Assembly (NCBI GenBank): GCA_029688905.1
Contig: JARULB010000003.1
Coordinates: forward strand, 372,001 to 436,000
Direction of reading: 5' to 3'
Length of the DNA stretch: 64,000 nt
From: Balneolales bacterium ANBcel1
GTDB lineage: Bacteria > Bacteroidota > Rhodothermia > Balneolales > Natronogracilivirgulaceae
In this document: in pieces, positions 52,706 through 62,086 of the stretch
How positions within the stretch are numbered: position 1 is the stretch's first letter
Layout: each line of letters opens with the position of its first letter
Notes under the pieces: generated by a model
What the model was told of the DNA's origin: nothing
The model's input: the letters and a program-made list of their open reading frames with translations, nothing else
Database searches by the model: none
Translations under genes and position numbers: made by a program

Positions 52706-54211
52706 ACACTATGGCAAAAAACGGAAGGAAAAACCGGCGCCCGGGAGCACTCTCAGTCAGACCGGACCTGGTTCTACCGTTTTACGGCGGAAGAGGACCG
52801 GGAACTCGACCGGAACCTGGTCCCGTATGACATCCTGGTGAACCTGGCCCAGGCGCGCATGCTTCTCCGCGTCGGAGTGTATGACCAGCCGGGCTATGAA
52901 AAAGTGGTCTCCGCATTGAGGAACGCCTGGCAGGAATGGGAGGATGGAGCCTTCGGTCTGGGTCCGGATGACGAAGATGTCCACTCCGCCGTGGAAAAGT
53001 ACGTGACGGAGAAAGCCGGCCGGGATGGCGCGCGTATCCACACGGGCCGCTCCCGAAATGACCAGGTACTGGCCGACATGCGGCTGTTCATGAAAAAATC
53101 GATTGTTGATATCGCTGCGGAGTGGCTTTCCGTGGCAAACCGCCTGGCGGGAATTGCCGAATCGTACAAGGGCGTCTTTTTTGCCGGAATGACCCACACC
53201 CAGCCCGCCATGCCCCACTCGGTGGATGCATGGGCCGCCGGGTATCTGGATCTGCTGGCATCGGACCTCAAGGCGCTGCAATCGGCATTCACGCTGGTGG
53301 ATCGGTCACCGCTGGGAAGCGCCGCGGGATACGGAGTCCCCTACATCCGTGTGGATCGGGAATATGTTGCCGGGCAGCTGGGCTTTGCCAGTGTGCAGGA
53401 GCCGGTTGCGGCCTCCCAGTTGTCCAGGGGCAGATTTGAAATGCAGGTGGTGGATGCACTGGCCTATGGTGCGCTGACGTTCAACCGGATGGCTTCGGAT
53501 GTCGTGCTGTTCATGCACCCCTCCTGGTCGCTGGTAACCCTCAGTGAAGACCAGGTGTCGGGCAGCAGTATCATGCCGCAAAAGCGTAACCCCGATGCGT
53601 GGGAACTGATTCGTGGCGCGTACCATGATTTTCAGGCCGCAAGAACACACCTGGCGGGTATTCCGGCAAACCTGGGTTCGGGTTATCACCGCGACCTGCA
53701 GGTAGTGAAAAAGAGTGTGGTTTCTGCCGTTCGGCAATCCATGATGCTGGCCGAAGCGGTGCGCCACGCGCTGTCGGGCCTTGAGTTCAACCGCGACCGT
53801 GCACGCAGCAGCCTGACACCGGATGTCTATGCCACGCATGAAGCCAACAGGCTGGTTGCCGGAGGCATGCCCTTCCGCGAAGCGTACCGGAAGGTTGCGG
53901 AACGGCACGGCGCGGAGAGCAGACAGAGCGCTGCGGACCCGGAAGATGCAGCCAACCAACAGGGCTCGGCCGGCAGGGAGGGTGACACAGGGCAGCAGGA
54001 TGTGCCCGGGAAGTCCGATACCTCGCAACCGGCGACTTTCCGGGAGACTTTGGGTGCCACAGAGCAGGTAGGAAAAACAGTTTACCATCACAGCGGCGCG
54101 CCGGGATCCGGAGTGCCGGAGGCGCTTCTTGGAGCCGTCAGGGAATCGGAACAATGGACGGAGGCCAGAAAAAACGAATGGGAACGGACCAAAGCGAATC
54201 TCTTGTCCTGA
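52700..54211 (+). CDS. argH: Argininosuccinate lyase with a C-terminal low-complexity insert
   Basis: Splits argininosuccinate to arginine and fumarate. DEDVHSAVEKYV, HTGRSRNDQVLADMRL, FFAGMTHTQPAMPHSV and the signature GSSIMPQKRNPDAWEL are present. Length 503, longer than the usual 460 because residues about 409-452 (AESRQSAADPEDAANQQGS onward) are a hydrophilic insert before the last helices. The start codon lies within the end of the short repeat, and no separate ribosome binding site is seen. It may have its own transcript start given the 219-bp gap after argE. Confidence 0.95.
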   Translation: MKTLWQKTEGKTGAREHSQSDRTWFYRFTAEEDRELDRNLVPYDILVNLAQARMLLRVGVYDQPGYEKVVSALRNAWQEWEDGAFGLGPDDEDVHSAVEKYVTEKAGRDGARIHTGRSRNDQVLADMRLFMKKSIVDIAAEWLSVANRLAGIAESYKGVFFAGMTHTQPAMPHSVDAWAAGYLDLLASDLKALQSAFTLVDRSPLGSAAGYGVPYIRVDREYVAGQLGFASVQEPVAASQLSRGRFEMQVVDALAYGALTFNRMASDVVLFMHPSWSLVTLSEDQVSGSSIMPQKRNPDAWELIRGAYHDFQAARTHLAGIPANLGSGYHRDLQVVKKSVVSAVRQSMMLAEAVRHALSGLEFNRDRARSSLTPDVYATHEANRLVAGGMPFREAYRKVAERHGAESRQSAADPEDAANQQGSAGREGDTGQQDVPGKSDTSQPATFRETLGATEQVGKTVYHHSGAPGSGVPEALLGAVRESEQWTEARKNEWERTKANLLS

Positions 54212-54293
54212 AACTCAGAAAAAACACAGTCCGGGCATTGTGTCCATCCCGGAATACAAGTATCATCCAACAAAAGAAGAACGGAGCGTAGTT

Positions 54294-55220
54294 ATGTCAG
54301 ATCAGATTAAAAACAAATTTCATGCAACCTGTCTGGGCGCCGCAATCGGAGAGGCCATCGGCATGCCGGCCGAAGGGCTGACACCCGGGGAAGTGTCTAA
54401 GGAATATGGTGAAATCACGGGTTTCATAAGCCGAATCGGGCAGGAGGATTTCAGTCCGGTGAGCGAAAGGCACTCCGTACGCCAGACCGAGGCCCTGCTC
54501 TCTGTTCTGGCAGCCTCCAAACCGCTGCCCGACCTGCAGGAGTTTGCGTTTACGATCAAGCAGGCCTTGAACAAGTATCCCGAGAAGTGGCCGAAATCAA
54601 CCACTTTTGCCTGGCCTCCCTTTCCCGATGGCGGGCACTATACGTTCTCTTTCGCTATTCCGGCCGCGAGGCTGTTGAACGAGGGTCGGGTCACACTGGA
54701 GGAGCTTATCGGGTGGATGCAGTCGCTCACCCCCTCCTCGGTCGTATGGCAGCAGAGCATCTGGTTATATCTCCGGCTGCTCAACTATCTGTTCAGCCAG
54801 ACCCCGGCCTCCTTTGACCCGGATGATTTTCTGCTGCAGGCTACGAAGTTTATCCGCGAAGCCGAGTCGCACTTTCCCGGCGATTACAAAATCAGGCGCC
54901 GAATGCAGGTAACCGAGCCCATGATGGACGAGCCCCTCGAAGCTATTGCAAAATCGTGCGGAAATGTCAGCAAGCTTGCCGAAGATATGATCACTTTTGT
55001 AGGAGCGGTCTTCCACCGGCACCATAATGATTACCGGAAGGCCTTGTTGGCTGCCGCAAACCTGGGGGGCGAGAGCGAGGCGTCTTGCTTCTATCTCGGC
55101 AGTTTGTTTGGAGCCCTGGGAGGAGTGGAGTTGCTGCCGCCGGACTGGATGGATAGCTATGCCGAACGCAACAGGGTTGAATCGGCACTGGAACAGTTTG
55201 AGGCCGGCATCAAGTCCTGA
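54294..55220 (+). CDS. ADP-ribosylglycohydrolase-fold protein with altered metal site
   Basis: 308 residues. The fold is recognisable from CLGAAIGEAIGMPAEG at the start and ALLAAANLGGESEASCFYLGSLFGALGG near the end. In active enzymes these blocks read G-D-A-x-G and GGDTDT, and a TDDT-type block lies near residue 65. Here they are GEAIG (E20), RQTEA (63-67) and GGESEA (258-263): several of the magnesium-ligand Asp positions are Glu or other residues. It is either a variant or an inactive relative. ATG 54294 gives the conserved start. It lies 82 bp after argH and may share its transcript. Confidence 0.75.
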   Translation: MSDQIKNKFHATCLGAAIGEAIGMPAEGLTPGEVSKEYGEITGFISRIGQEDFSPVSERHSVRQTEALLSVLAASKPLPDLQEFAFTIKQALNKYPEKWPKSTTFAWPPFPDGGHYTFSFAIPAARLLNEGRVTLEELIGWMQSLTPSSVVWQQSIWLYLRLLNYLFSQTPASFDPDDFLLQATKFIREAESHFPGDYKIRRRMQVTEPMMDEPLEAIAKSCGNVSKLAEDMITFVGAVFHRHHNDYRKALLAAANLGGESEASCFYLGSLFGALGGVELLPPDWMDSYAERNRVESALEQFEAGIKS

Positions 55221-55278
55221 CCCGGTATTGATAACAGACGCGGGAATTCGGACCGCATCCGGATGAAATCAACGCAAC

Positions 55279-55914
55279 ATGACGGAAGCGAGAAACAACA
55301 GTTCGAGACCGGCTGAAGTCATCCCCGTAGAGGTGTTGATTGAAGGATACGCCAAAGGAATCTTTCCCATGGCACGGTCCCGAAATGACCCGGAATACCA
55401 CTGGTATACGGCGGTACGTCGCGGCGTGATTCCCATTGACGGCTTCCACATCTCCCGTAAAACCCGGCGTCTGATCCGGAACACGCCTCACCGGTGGAGT
55501 GTCAATAATGATTTCAAGGCAGTAATCGAAGGGTGTGCTGACCGGAAATCGACCTGGATCTCCGGCCGGATCATAGATTCGTTCGTTCAGTTGCATGAAG
55601 CGGGCTACGCTCATTCGGTGGAGGTGTACCGGGAAGGCCGGCTGGTCGCAGGTTTGTATGGCGTTGCGCTCCGCTCCGCCTTTTTTGCCGAATCCATTTT
55701 CCAGTATGAACCGGAAATGGGCAAGCTCGCCCTCTTTTATTGCCACAAGCGGCTTCAGGAGCGTGGGTTCCGTCTTTGGGACACCCAGTTTTACACCCCG
55801 CACCTCGGCCAGTTCGGATGCATTGAAATTGAAGCGAAAGAATACGACCGGCGTCTTGACCAGGCGTTGCGTTATCCGGCAAGGTTTGATGACGGACCCG
55901 CCCGCCCCTCCTGA
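55279..55914 (+). CDS. aat: Leucyl/phenylalanyl-tRNA-protein transferase
   Basis: Adds Leu or Phe to N-terminal Lys or Arg of proteins, marking them for degradation by the N-degron route. EVLIEGYAKGIFPMARS, HISRKTRRLIRN, AGYAHSVEVYREGRLVAGLYGVALRSAFFAESIF and QFYTPHLGQFGCIEI are diagnostic. 211 residues, normal. Its usual partners clpS and clpA are not in the window. Confidence 0.95.
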   Translation: MTEARNNSSRPAEVIPVEVLIEGYAKGIFPMARSRNDPEYHWYTAVRRGVIPIDGFHISRKTRRLIRNTPHRWSVNNDFKAVIEGCADRKSTWISGRIIDSFVQLHEAGYAHSVEVYREGRLVAGLYGVALRSAFFAESIFQYEPEMGKLALFYCHKRLQERGFRLWDTQFYTPHLGQFGCIEIEAKEYDRRLDQALRYPARFDDGPARPS

Positions 55915-56160
55915 TCCGCCCATATCGCGTTGCGCGTTATCAATTCTTGAATTAATTCCGTATCTTTTGCGCTCGTTATGCCGGATGCGCATAACAAGCC
56001 TTCCTTATTGGTGAGATTGCTCAGTTCGTTCCCTTTTCCTGCAGATCAAAGAAGTGTACCTGGCGGCAATATCAGAAGAGGGAGAAATATGCGTTCCCGA
56101 AATGCGGGATCGTTCATCCTTGCGTGACAAGGAGCGTCTGTACACCAAATAATTACTCTT

Positions 56161-57720
56161 GTGAATACCCAACTATTTACTGGTCTTGGAATCAGTACGC
56201 CCATTTTCAAAGCTATTCAGGAAATGGGATTTGAAGCACCGACGAAAATTCAGGAAGTTGCCATCCCGGTCATACTCACGGGCAGGGACGTTGCCGGCCA
56301 GGCACAGACCGGTACCGGGAAAACGGCGGCATTCGCCATTCCCGCTCTTCAGCGAATTGATACATCTTCGAAACATGTTCAGGTTATCGTTATGTGCCCG
56401 ACCCGCGAGCTGGCGGTTCAGGTGACCGGAGAGTTCATCAAGCTCTCAAAATTCATCAAAGGGGTGCAGGTGACCCCGGTTTACGGCGGGCAGCCCATCC
56501 AACGTCAGATACGGATGATCAGGGAAGGAACCCAAATTGTGGTAGGTACCCCCGGCCGGGTCATCGACCATTTGAAACGCGGCACTCTGAAACTCGATCA
56601 CCTTGAAATGGTGGTGCTGGATGAGGCCGATGAGATGCTGAATATGGGCTTCCGCGATGACATCGAAGAGATCCTGGGTTTTGCCGGCCAGGAGGTGCAG
56701 AAGCAAACGATCATGTTTTCGGCAACCATGTCACCGGAGATCAAAAGAATCATGGCCCGGTTCTTTCACGAACCCGAGATGATTCAGGTGAAGGGCAAGA
56801 CACCGTCGGCTGACGGCATCCGGCAGTTTGTCGTTGAGGCGCGTGACTCCATGCGAACCGAGGGTATCTGTCGCCTGCTGGACCTTCACCAGTACAAATT
56901 GGCACTGATATTTTGCAATACGAAACGGACCTGCGACCAGCTTATCGGGGAGATGCAGGCGCGAGGATACTCCAGCGACGCACTTCACGGGGATATGTCA
57001 CAGGCAGTACGCGACAAAGTCATGAAAAAATTCCGGCAGGGCCGGATCGATGTGCTGATAGCAACCGATGTTGCTGCCCGCGGACTCGATGTCGACAATG
57101 TCGATGTGGTTTTTAATTACGACATCCCGCAGGATCCGGAATATTATGTGCACAGGATCGGACGCACCGGTCGGGCCGGTAAAACCGGAGTCGCCTATAC
57201 GTTTTCAGCCGGCAGAAAAAGCCGGAATATCCGGTATATAGAGAGCAAACTGAAAACCCGAATCGAGGTCATTCCTCTCCCGTCCATCAAGGCTGTAGAA
57301 GCCAGCAAGATGGGCGCGCTTCTGGAGGAGGTGCGCTCTACCCTGGAGGCCGGCGGCTTGCGCCCCTTTATCGAAGAGATTGAGGCGATTGCCGCCGACA
57401 GGTACGCGCCGGTGGAAGTGGCTGCGGCTCTGCTGAAGCTCAGACAGGGGAATGTCCGGGGCGGAAATTCAGGAGGCAGCCAGGGAGCATCGGTATCCGG
57501 AGAACAGGCATCGGAAGCCATTCCGGCAAGCGGCAAGGCCGACGGTGAGATCGCCGATTATCCGGATTCGCCCGGGAAGTCAAAGAAAAAGCATCGCAGG
57601 GATGCCGGCTTGAAAAAGGCAAAAAAGAGCAAGAAAAAAGCGAAAAAAGGCGAGCCGTTTTATGCGCCTTTCGTGAAAAAAGGGCAGGCAAAGAAATCCA
57701 CCCGGCGCCGCAAGCCGTAG
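56161..57720 (+). CDS. DEAD-box RNA helicase
   Basis: 519 residues, GTG start at 56161. Motifs in order: Q motif PTKIQEVAIPVI, AQTGTGKT (I), PTRELAVQV (Ia), TPGRV (Ib), DEADEMLNMGF (II), SATM (III), IATDVAARGLDVDN (V) and HRIGRTGRAGKTG (VI). After the helicase core come an intermediate region and a Lys-rich tail (KKAKKSKKKAKKGEPF), likely an RNA-binding extension as in CsdA/DeaD-type proteins. The 246-bp upstream gap has TATCTTTT at 55961-55968, a possible -7 element, so the mRNA leader could be long. Confidence 0.92.
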   Translation: MNTQLFTGLGISTPIFKAIQEMGFEAPTKIQEVAIPVILTGRDVAGQAQTGTGKTAAFAIPALQRIDTSSKHVQVIVMCPTRELAVQVTGEFIKLSKFIKGVQVTPVYGGQPIQRQIRMIREGTQIVVGTPGRVIDHLKRGTLKLDHLEMVVLDEADEMLNMGFRDDIEEILGFAGQEVQKQTIMFSATMSPEIKRIMARFFHEPEMIQVKGKTPSADGIRQFVVEARDSMRTEGICRLLDLHQYKLALIFCNTKRTCDQLIGEMQARGYSSDALHGDMSQAVRDKVMKKFRQGRIDVLIATDVAARGLDVDNVDVVFNYDIPQDPEYYVHRIGRTGRAGKTGVAYTFSAGRKSRNIRYIESKLKTRIEVIPLPSIKAVEASKMGALLEEVRSTLEAGGLRPFIEEIEAIAADRYAPVEVAAALLKLRQGNVRGGNSGGSQGASVSGEQASEAIPASGKADGEIADYPDSPGKSKKKHRRDAGLKKAKKSKKKAKKGEPFYAPFVKKGQAKKSTRRRKP

Positions 57721-57730
57721 ACGTATCGGT

Positions 57731-59149
57731 TTACCAGGGCAGGCGTTCGGGCATATCCGCCAGTATAAAAGCCATTACGGCAACCGCGGCTACGCATTCT
57801 GCAACTTCGTCGGGATCGAGTTTGTCGACGGTGTCCTTGGCGGAGTGGTGATACCAGAAATACTTCTCGGTTTCAACATCGAGTCCCATGATGGGCATGC
57901 CTTCGCGATGCAAGGGACCAACATCCACCGTTCCGTAAGCGCCTTCCCGGAGGTGCATCTCCCGTAAAGGAGCCATCAACGCACCCACCGGGCGAAGCAT
58001 TTCCAGCGCTTCCTCCGGACCCTGGAAACCAAAGCCAAGCGGCTTGAACACCCCGAAATCCACCTCAAAGGCAATTTGATGGTGTTCAAACTCGCCGTTT
58101 TCGATGACCATGTCGCGGTAGGCGCGTCCGCCCATCACCCCGTTCTCTTCATTGGTCCATAACACAAGGCGGATCGTCCGTTTGGGCTGAAGGTTCAGCT
58201 CGTGAATGAGGCGCAGCGCCTCCCAGGTAACGACTACGCCGCCGGCGTCATCCATGGCGCCCTGTCCGATATCCCAGGAATCAATATGTCCGCCGATGAC
58301 GACAATCTCTTCCGGATATTCGCTCCCGGGAATTTCAGCGATGATGTTGTGCGATAGCGCAGGCTCATCCATGGTTTTTGCTTCCATGTAGAGCGACACG
58401 GTGGCGGGATCGTTGCGCTGGTCAAAACGGTGCAGCAGCCCGGCGGCTTCGGCGGAAATGGAGGCAACGGGAATCTCGGGGACATCATCGGAGTATCGGG
58501 TGCTGCCGGTGTGGGGATGACCCATGGAGTTGGGAGAAACCGCCCGCAGCAATACCCCGACAGCTCCGTGGGCGGACGCCCGGTCGGCACCGAAAACGCG
58601 ATACTGAACGGCCTGGCCGTAATCTTCAAAAGGCTGGTTGAATACAACGATGTTGCCGGGAATCTCCGAGCTTCTCTTTTCAAGCTCATCGAAACTGGAA
58701 ACCACAACGGTTTTGGCGGTCAGTGTATCTCCGCCGGTGCCAACGCTGCCCCCCAGGCCCAGCATCGGCAGATCCATGTGATAGGGCTTGGCAACGGCTG
58801 CAAACTCATTCCCCCTAACCCAATGGGGTACAATTACTTCCTGCTTCCAAACCACAGGTATGTCATCCGCTTCAAGTTCGCTGACCGTCCATTCGATAGC
58901 CTGCTCAAGCATGGCCGAACCACTCAGCCGGTGGGGAAAATAGTCAGAGAGATAGGCGACCCGCTCAAATGCGCGGTGGGAACCGGTCGCCTCTGTAATG
59001 ATTCTCGCGGCTGTTTCGCGATACTGCTCAACCAGGTCCGCGCTTTCGGCCTGGGATTTATTACCAGCCAGAGCGGTTTCATTTGGAAGCAGCGTGGATG
59101 ACAGGGCAACGGCAATTGACAGGAAAATAGCTGGAAGGCGGTGATTCAT
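57731..59149 (-). CDS. Secreted M28 family metallopeptidase
   Basis: 472 residues with a signal peptide (about 1-29, cleaved near ALAG). Catalytic-domain ligands are in GGHIDSWDIGQGAMDDAGG (His and bridging Asp), LWTNEENGVMGG (Glu), VDFGVF (Asp) and HHSAKDTVDKLDPD (last His). A PA-type domain precedes it. Unlike the peptidase at 1903-3633 it has no lipobox, so it is probably periplasmic or exported. Convergent with the helicase. Confidence 0.88.
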   Translation of the reverse strand: MNHRLPAIFLSIAVALSSTLLPNETALAGNKSQAESADLVEQYRETAARIITEATGSHRAFERVAYLSDYFPHRLSGSAMLEQAIEWTVSELEADDIPVVWKQEVIVPHWVRGNEFAAVAKPYHMDLPMLGLGGSVGTGGDTLTAKTVVVSSFDELEKRSSEIPGNIVVFNQPFEDYGQAVQYRVFGADRASAHGAVGVLLRAVSPNSMGHPHTGSTRYSDDVPEIPVASISAEAAGLLHRFDQRNDPATVSLYMEAKTMDEPALSHNIIAEIPGSEYPEEIVVIGGHIDSWDIGQGAMDDAGGVVVTWEALRLIHELNLQPKRTIRLVLWTNEENGVMGGRAYRDMVIENGEFEHHQIAFEVDFGVFKPLGFGFQGPEEALEMLRPVGALMAPLREMHLREGAYGTVDVGPLHREGMPIMGLDVETEKYFWYHHSAKDTVDKLDPDEVAECVAAVAVMAFILADMPERLPW

Positions 59150-59442
59150 GATAGATCAAGTGGAATGGTGAAAAGAACGGGGCCAGTACCGGGTGATGCG
59201 CCCGAATCGATATATGGACTTTGTGATGGTGAGAAACTGGAGGTTATCATTCGCAAAGAGGCACAATATACAACGGCTGTACAAAAGGGGGAAAAAGAAA
59301 GCTTCCGGGGCATAACGCAGATATGTAGGCCGGCTGGAATCGCGTGGCCGTTCTTGCAGCAGTGGGGATATGTGCTTTTGTGTCTGTGCCCGGACATATT
59401 ATAAAGCGGCACGGCTTGGGAGCCTGGGGAACGCAGAGCAAG

Positions 59443-60525
59443 TCAGAAGCGAAGCGGTAATGGCAGCTGGTCGCCGCCCTCCCCGCTTCCCTCCCGGATA
59501 AAGCCGGACACGGTAACGCCCACCAGGCGCACTTTGCGGGTTCCTGCTTCGGTTTCCCGCAGCAGCATAACGGCAATTTCGGAAATTTCGTCGGCTTCAG
59601 AGATGGTGTGCCCAGGAGACATGCTGCGGGTTATGCTTTCAAAATTATCGTAGCGCAGCTTAAGAGTTACGGTTCTTGCCTCCGCCTCCTCCTTTTTCAG
59701 CCGGTTTGCCACCCGGTCGCTCAATTCGCCAATAAAATCAGCCAGCCAATCAACAGAAGCGATATCCTCTTCGAATGTTTTTTCCTTGCCGATCGACTTG
59801 GGGATGTGTTCGGTCTTGACCGGCCGGTCGTCGACGGCCCGCGCGATGTTATAATAAAACGAACCGACCTTGCCAAAATGGCGGTTAAGGTCCCACTCTG
59901 TCCATTGCCGCAGATCGGCACCGGTCCGGATACCCAAACGGTGCATTTTCGCCTCGGTTGCCTTGCCGATTCCGTGAAACTTGCCGATTGGAAGGCCGGC
60001 GATAAAGTCAAGCGCCTTGTCGGGCGGGATCAATGCGAGTCCGTCCGGCTTTTTGAGGTCCGATGCAATTTTCGCCAGAAACTTGTTGATGGAGATACCG
60101 GCGGAGGCGGTAAGCCCGGTCTGTTCCCGCACTTTCTGTTTGATTTCGCGTGCAATCAGGGTTGCGGATGGGTTATCCGGTTTGTTGAAGGTGACATCGA
60201 GGTAGGCTTCATCCAGCGACAGCGGTTCCACCAGATCGGTGTACTGGTGAAAGATGGCGCGGATTTTCGATGACTCTTCCTTGTACACATCAAACCGTGG
60301 ACGAAGAAACTCCAGATCGGGACACAGCCTCACAGCACGGGCCGCCGGCATGGCCGAGTGAATACCGAACGTGCGCGCCTCGTAACTGGCGGCCGCCACC
60401 ACTCCCCGGCCCTGCGGTGAACCGCCAACGACCACGGGCTTGCCGCGCAGATGCGGATGATCCCGCTGTTCAACGGATGCAAAAAAAGCATCCATGTCAA
60501 TATGAATAATTTTTCGAACAGACAT
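59443..60525 (-). CDS. dinB: DNA polymerase IV (Y-family)
   Basis: Lesion-bypass polymerase of 360 residues. IIHIDMDAFFASVEQRDHP opens with the first catalytic Asp, SLDEAYLDV holds the second acidic pair, and GISINKFLAKIASDLKKPDG and GIGKATEAKMHRLGI are the family signatures. No C-terminal beta-clamp motif QLxLxF is clear, but the end QLPLPLRF resembles it. No LexA box was recognised in the 216-bp upstream gap. Confidence 0.95.
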   Translation of the reverse strand: MSVRKIIHIDMDAFFASVEQRDHPHLRGKPVVVGGSPQGRGVVAAASYEARTFGIHSAMPAARAVRLCPDLEFLRPRFDVYKEESSKIRAIFHQYTDLVEPLSLDEAYLDVTFNKPDNPSATLIAREIKQKVREQTGLTASAGISINKFLAKIASDLKKPDGLALIPPDKALDFIAGLPIGKFHGIGKATEAKMHRLGIRTGADLRQWTEWDLNRHFGKVGSFYYNIARAVDDRPVKTEHIPKSIGKEKTFEEDIASVDWLADFIGELSDRVANRLKKEEAEARTVTLKLRYDNFESITRSMSPGHTISEADEISEIAVMLLRETEAGTRKVRLVGVTVSGFIREGSGEGGDQLPLPLRF

Positions 60526-60741
60526 TTTTCATTCCGGTTATGATGATACCGGAATTCCTGAATCATTGAATATGGAGATGGAAACGCCCGTATCCGGCCT
60601 GTCGGCAAAATGACAACTCTGTCCATAAGCCACTAAAAGACAGTATCAAACACGGCCCGACCTGATGTGAATTATGAAAAAAAAGAGTATCTTGGTTACT
60701 GTTCATATATCTTACATATATTACACAATATAAGACACATC

Positions 60742-60984
60742 ATGGCCATTTTTGTAACACTTTTGTTTATCGGGGTTATTACCGGGTGGATCTATAAGGG
60801 GTTTGTAGGTGAAGCGGGTCCGTCTCAGGGATACTGCATGGTGTTCGGCGTGACCGGCGCCCTGTCCGGCGGCCTCATCTTTCTGTTTGCCGGTCTCGGC
60901 GGTGAGCTTGTAGCCGGACTCCTGGCAGCCATCTTTATTACCATGTCTGCGGATGTGTTGAGCCGTGAAGTAGCTCATGACTGA
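60742..60984 (+). CDS. GlsB/YeaQ/YmgE-like small membrane protein
   Basis: 80 residues with three hydrophobic segments rich in Gly (TLLFIGVITGWIY, GALSGGLIFLFAGLGGEL, LLAAIFITMSADVL), the layout of the transglycosylase-associated/GlsB family of stress-linked small membrane proteins. The start at 60742 (MAIFVTLL) gives the natural N-terminus; the frame is open 25 codons further. A 6-bp inverted repeat (ATCCCT/AGGGAT) lies directly after the stop, with no T-run. Confidence 0.65.
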   Translation: MAIFVTLLFIGVITGWIYKGFVGEAGPSQGYCMVFGVTGALSGGLIFLFAGLGGELVAGLLAAIFITMSADVLSREVAHD

Positions 60985-61234
60985 TCCCTCTCGACAGGGA
61001 TAGACACATGACATTCGGTAACTCGCGGATCCCGTCGCCGGCAGCAGCTATTGATACCTGACGGGACTCCAAATTGAGCCGTGCAATAAGCCGCGGGATT
61101 TTGTAACTTATCCGATTGATCCTATTATTTTTTAATCCTTTCAGGATCATGCGTCAGAATAAATCCACTCTATTATTACCGTTGGGTTTACTGTAGAAAC
61201 TACTATTGAAATTTTTAATGCAGGACACAATTCC

Positions 61235-62086
61235 ATGTATGTTATTCAGAGCAGGAGCCTGCTGGCTCCCGGAATCGCGGAGTTTGTTGTTGAGGCACCT
61301 CTGATTGCGAAAAAAAGAAAACCCGGAAATTTTGTCATTGTTCGGCCAACCAAAACCGGGGAGCGGATACCGCTTACCATCGTAACCTCCGATGCCGGTC
61401 AGGGAACCATAACTCTGATTGTACAGGCAATCGGCAAAACAACCCGTATGATGCACCAAATGGGTGAAGGGGATGCGTTTGAGGATGTTGTCGGGCCCCT
61501 TGGCGAGCCCACTCCGGTTGCGAACTATGGGCGCGTAGTGTGTATCGGCGGAGGGGTAGGAACCGCGGTGATCTATCCGATGGCAAAAGGGCTCAAGGAT
61601 GCCGGGAACGAGGTCATAAGTATCATTGGGGCCCAGAAAAGCGATATGGTGATTCTCGAAAAAGAGATGGGGGCGGTGTCGGACGAACTGCTGATCACAA
61701 CGGACGACGGATCCCGCGGTATGAAGGGATTTGTCACCCAGGCGCTTGCCGGGGTAATGGAGCGCGGTGATCAGATCCACGGAATCTACGCCACCGGTCC
61801 GCTTCCCATGATGAAGGCTGTCGCCGACCAGACCCGGGCATCCGGTACCCGGACCCTGGTGAGTCTGAACCCTATTATGATGGATGGGACCGGAATGTGC
61901 GGCGCTTGCCGGGTAACCGTTGGAGATTCTCTGAAATTCGCCTGTGTGGACGGACCTGAATTTGATGCTCATGCCATCAACTTTGATGAGCTCATTACCC
62001 GCAACAGGGCGTACATGAAGCAGGAGTCGGAAGCCCTGAAATCACTGGAATCAGATCAATCATGCAAGGCGGTCAGAGCGTTATGA
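61235..62086 (+). CDS. Ferredoxin-NADP reductase-like flavoprotein, NfnA/SudB type
   Basis: 283 residues. The FAD-binding part includes RKPGNFVIVRP and GERIPLTI; CIGGGVGTAVIYPMAKGL is the nucleotide-binding block; GTGMCGACRVTV and the later FACVDGPEFDAH supply cysteines of a 2Fe-2S cluster. These are the features of the small subunit of NfnAB or sulfide dehydrogenase. Its stop overlaps the next start (ATGA), so the two subunits are co-translated. Confidence 0.85.
   Translation: MYVIQSRSLLAPGIAEFVVEAPLIAKKRKPGNFVIVRPTKTGERIPLTIVTSDAGQGTITLIVQAIGKTTRMMHQMGEGDAFEDVVGPLGEPTPVANYGRVVCIGGGVGTAVIYPMAKGLKDAGNEVISIIGAQKSDMVILEKEMGAVSDELLITTDDGSRGMKGFVTQALAGVMERGDQIHGIYATGPLPMMKAVADQTRASGTRTLVSLNPIMMDGTGMCGACRVTVGDSLKFACVDGPEFDAHAINFDELITRNRAYMKQESEALKSLESDQSCKAVRAL

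Noticed and set aside
59150-59442. Open frames of 80-110 codons on both strands in the gap between the M28 peptidase and dinB
   Set aside because: None resembles a protein family, they overlap each other, and no start signals stand out. I see nothing firm in this gap.
61154-61972. Open frame of 272 codons on the minus strand opposite the NfnA-like gene
   Set aside because: The plus-strand reading is a clear flavoprotein family member; the reverse reading is rich in His, Gly and Asn with no recognisable motif.
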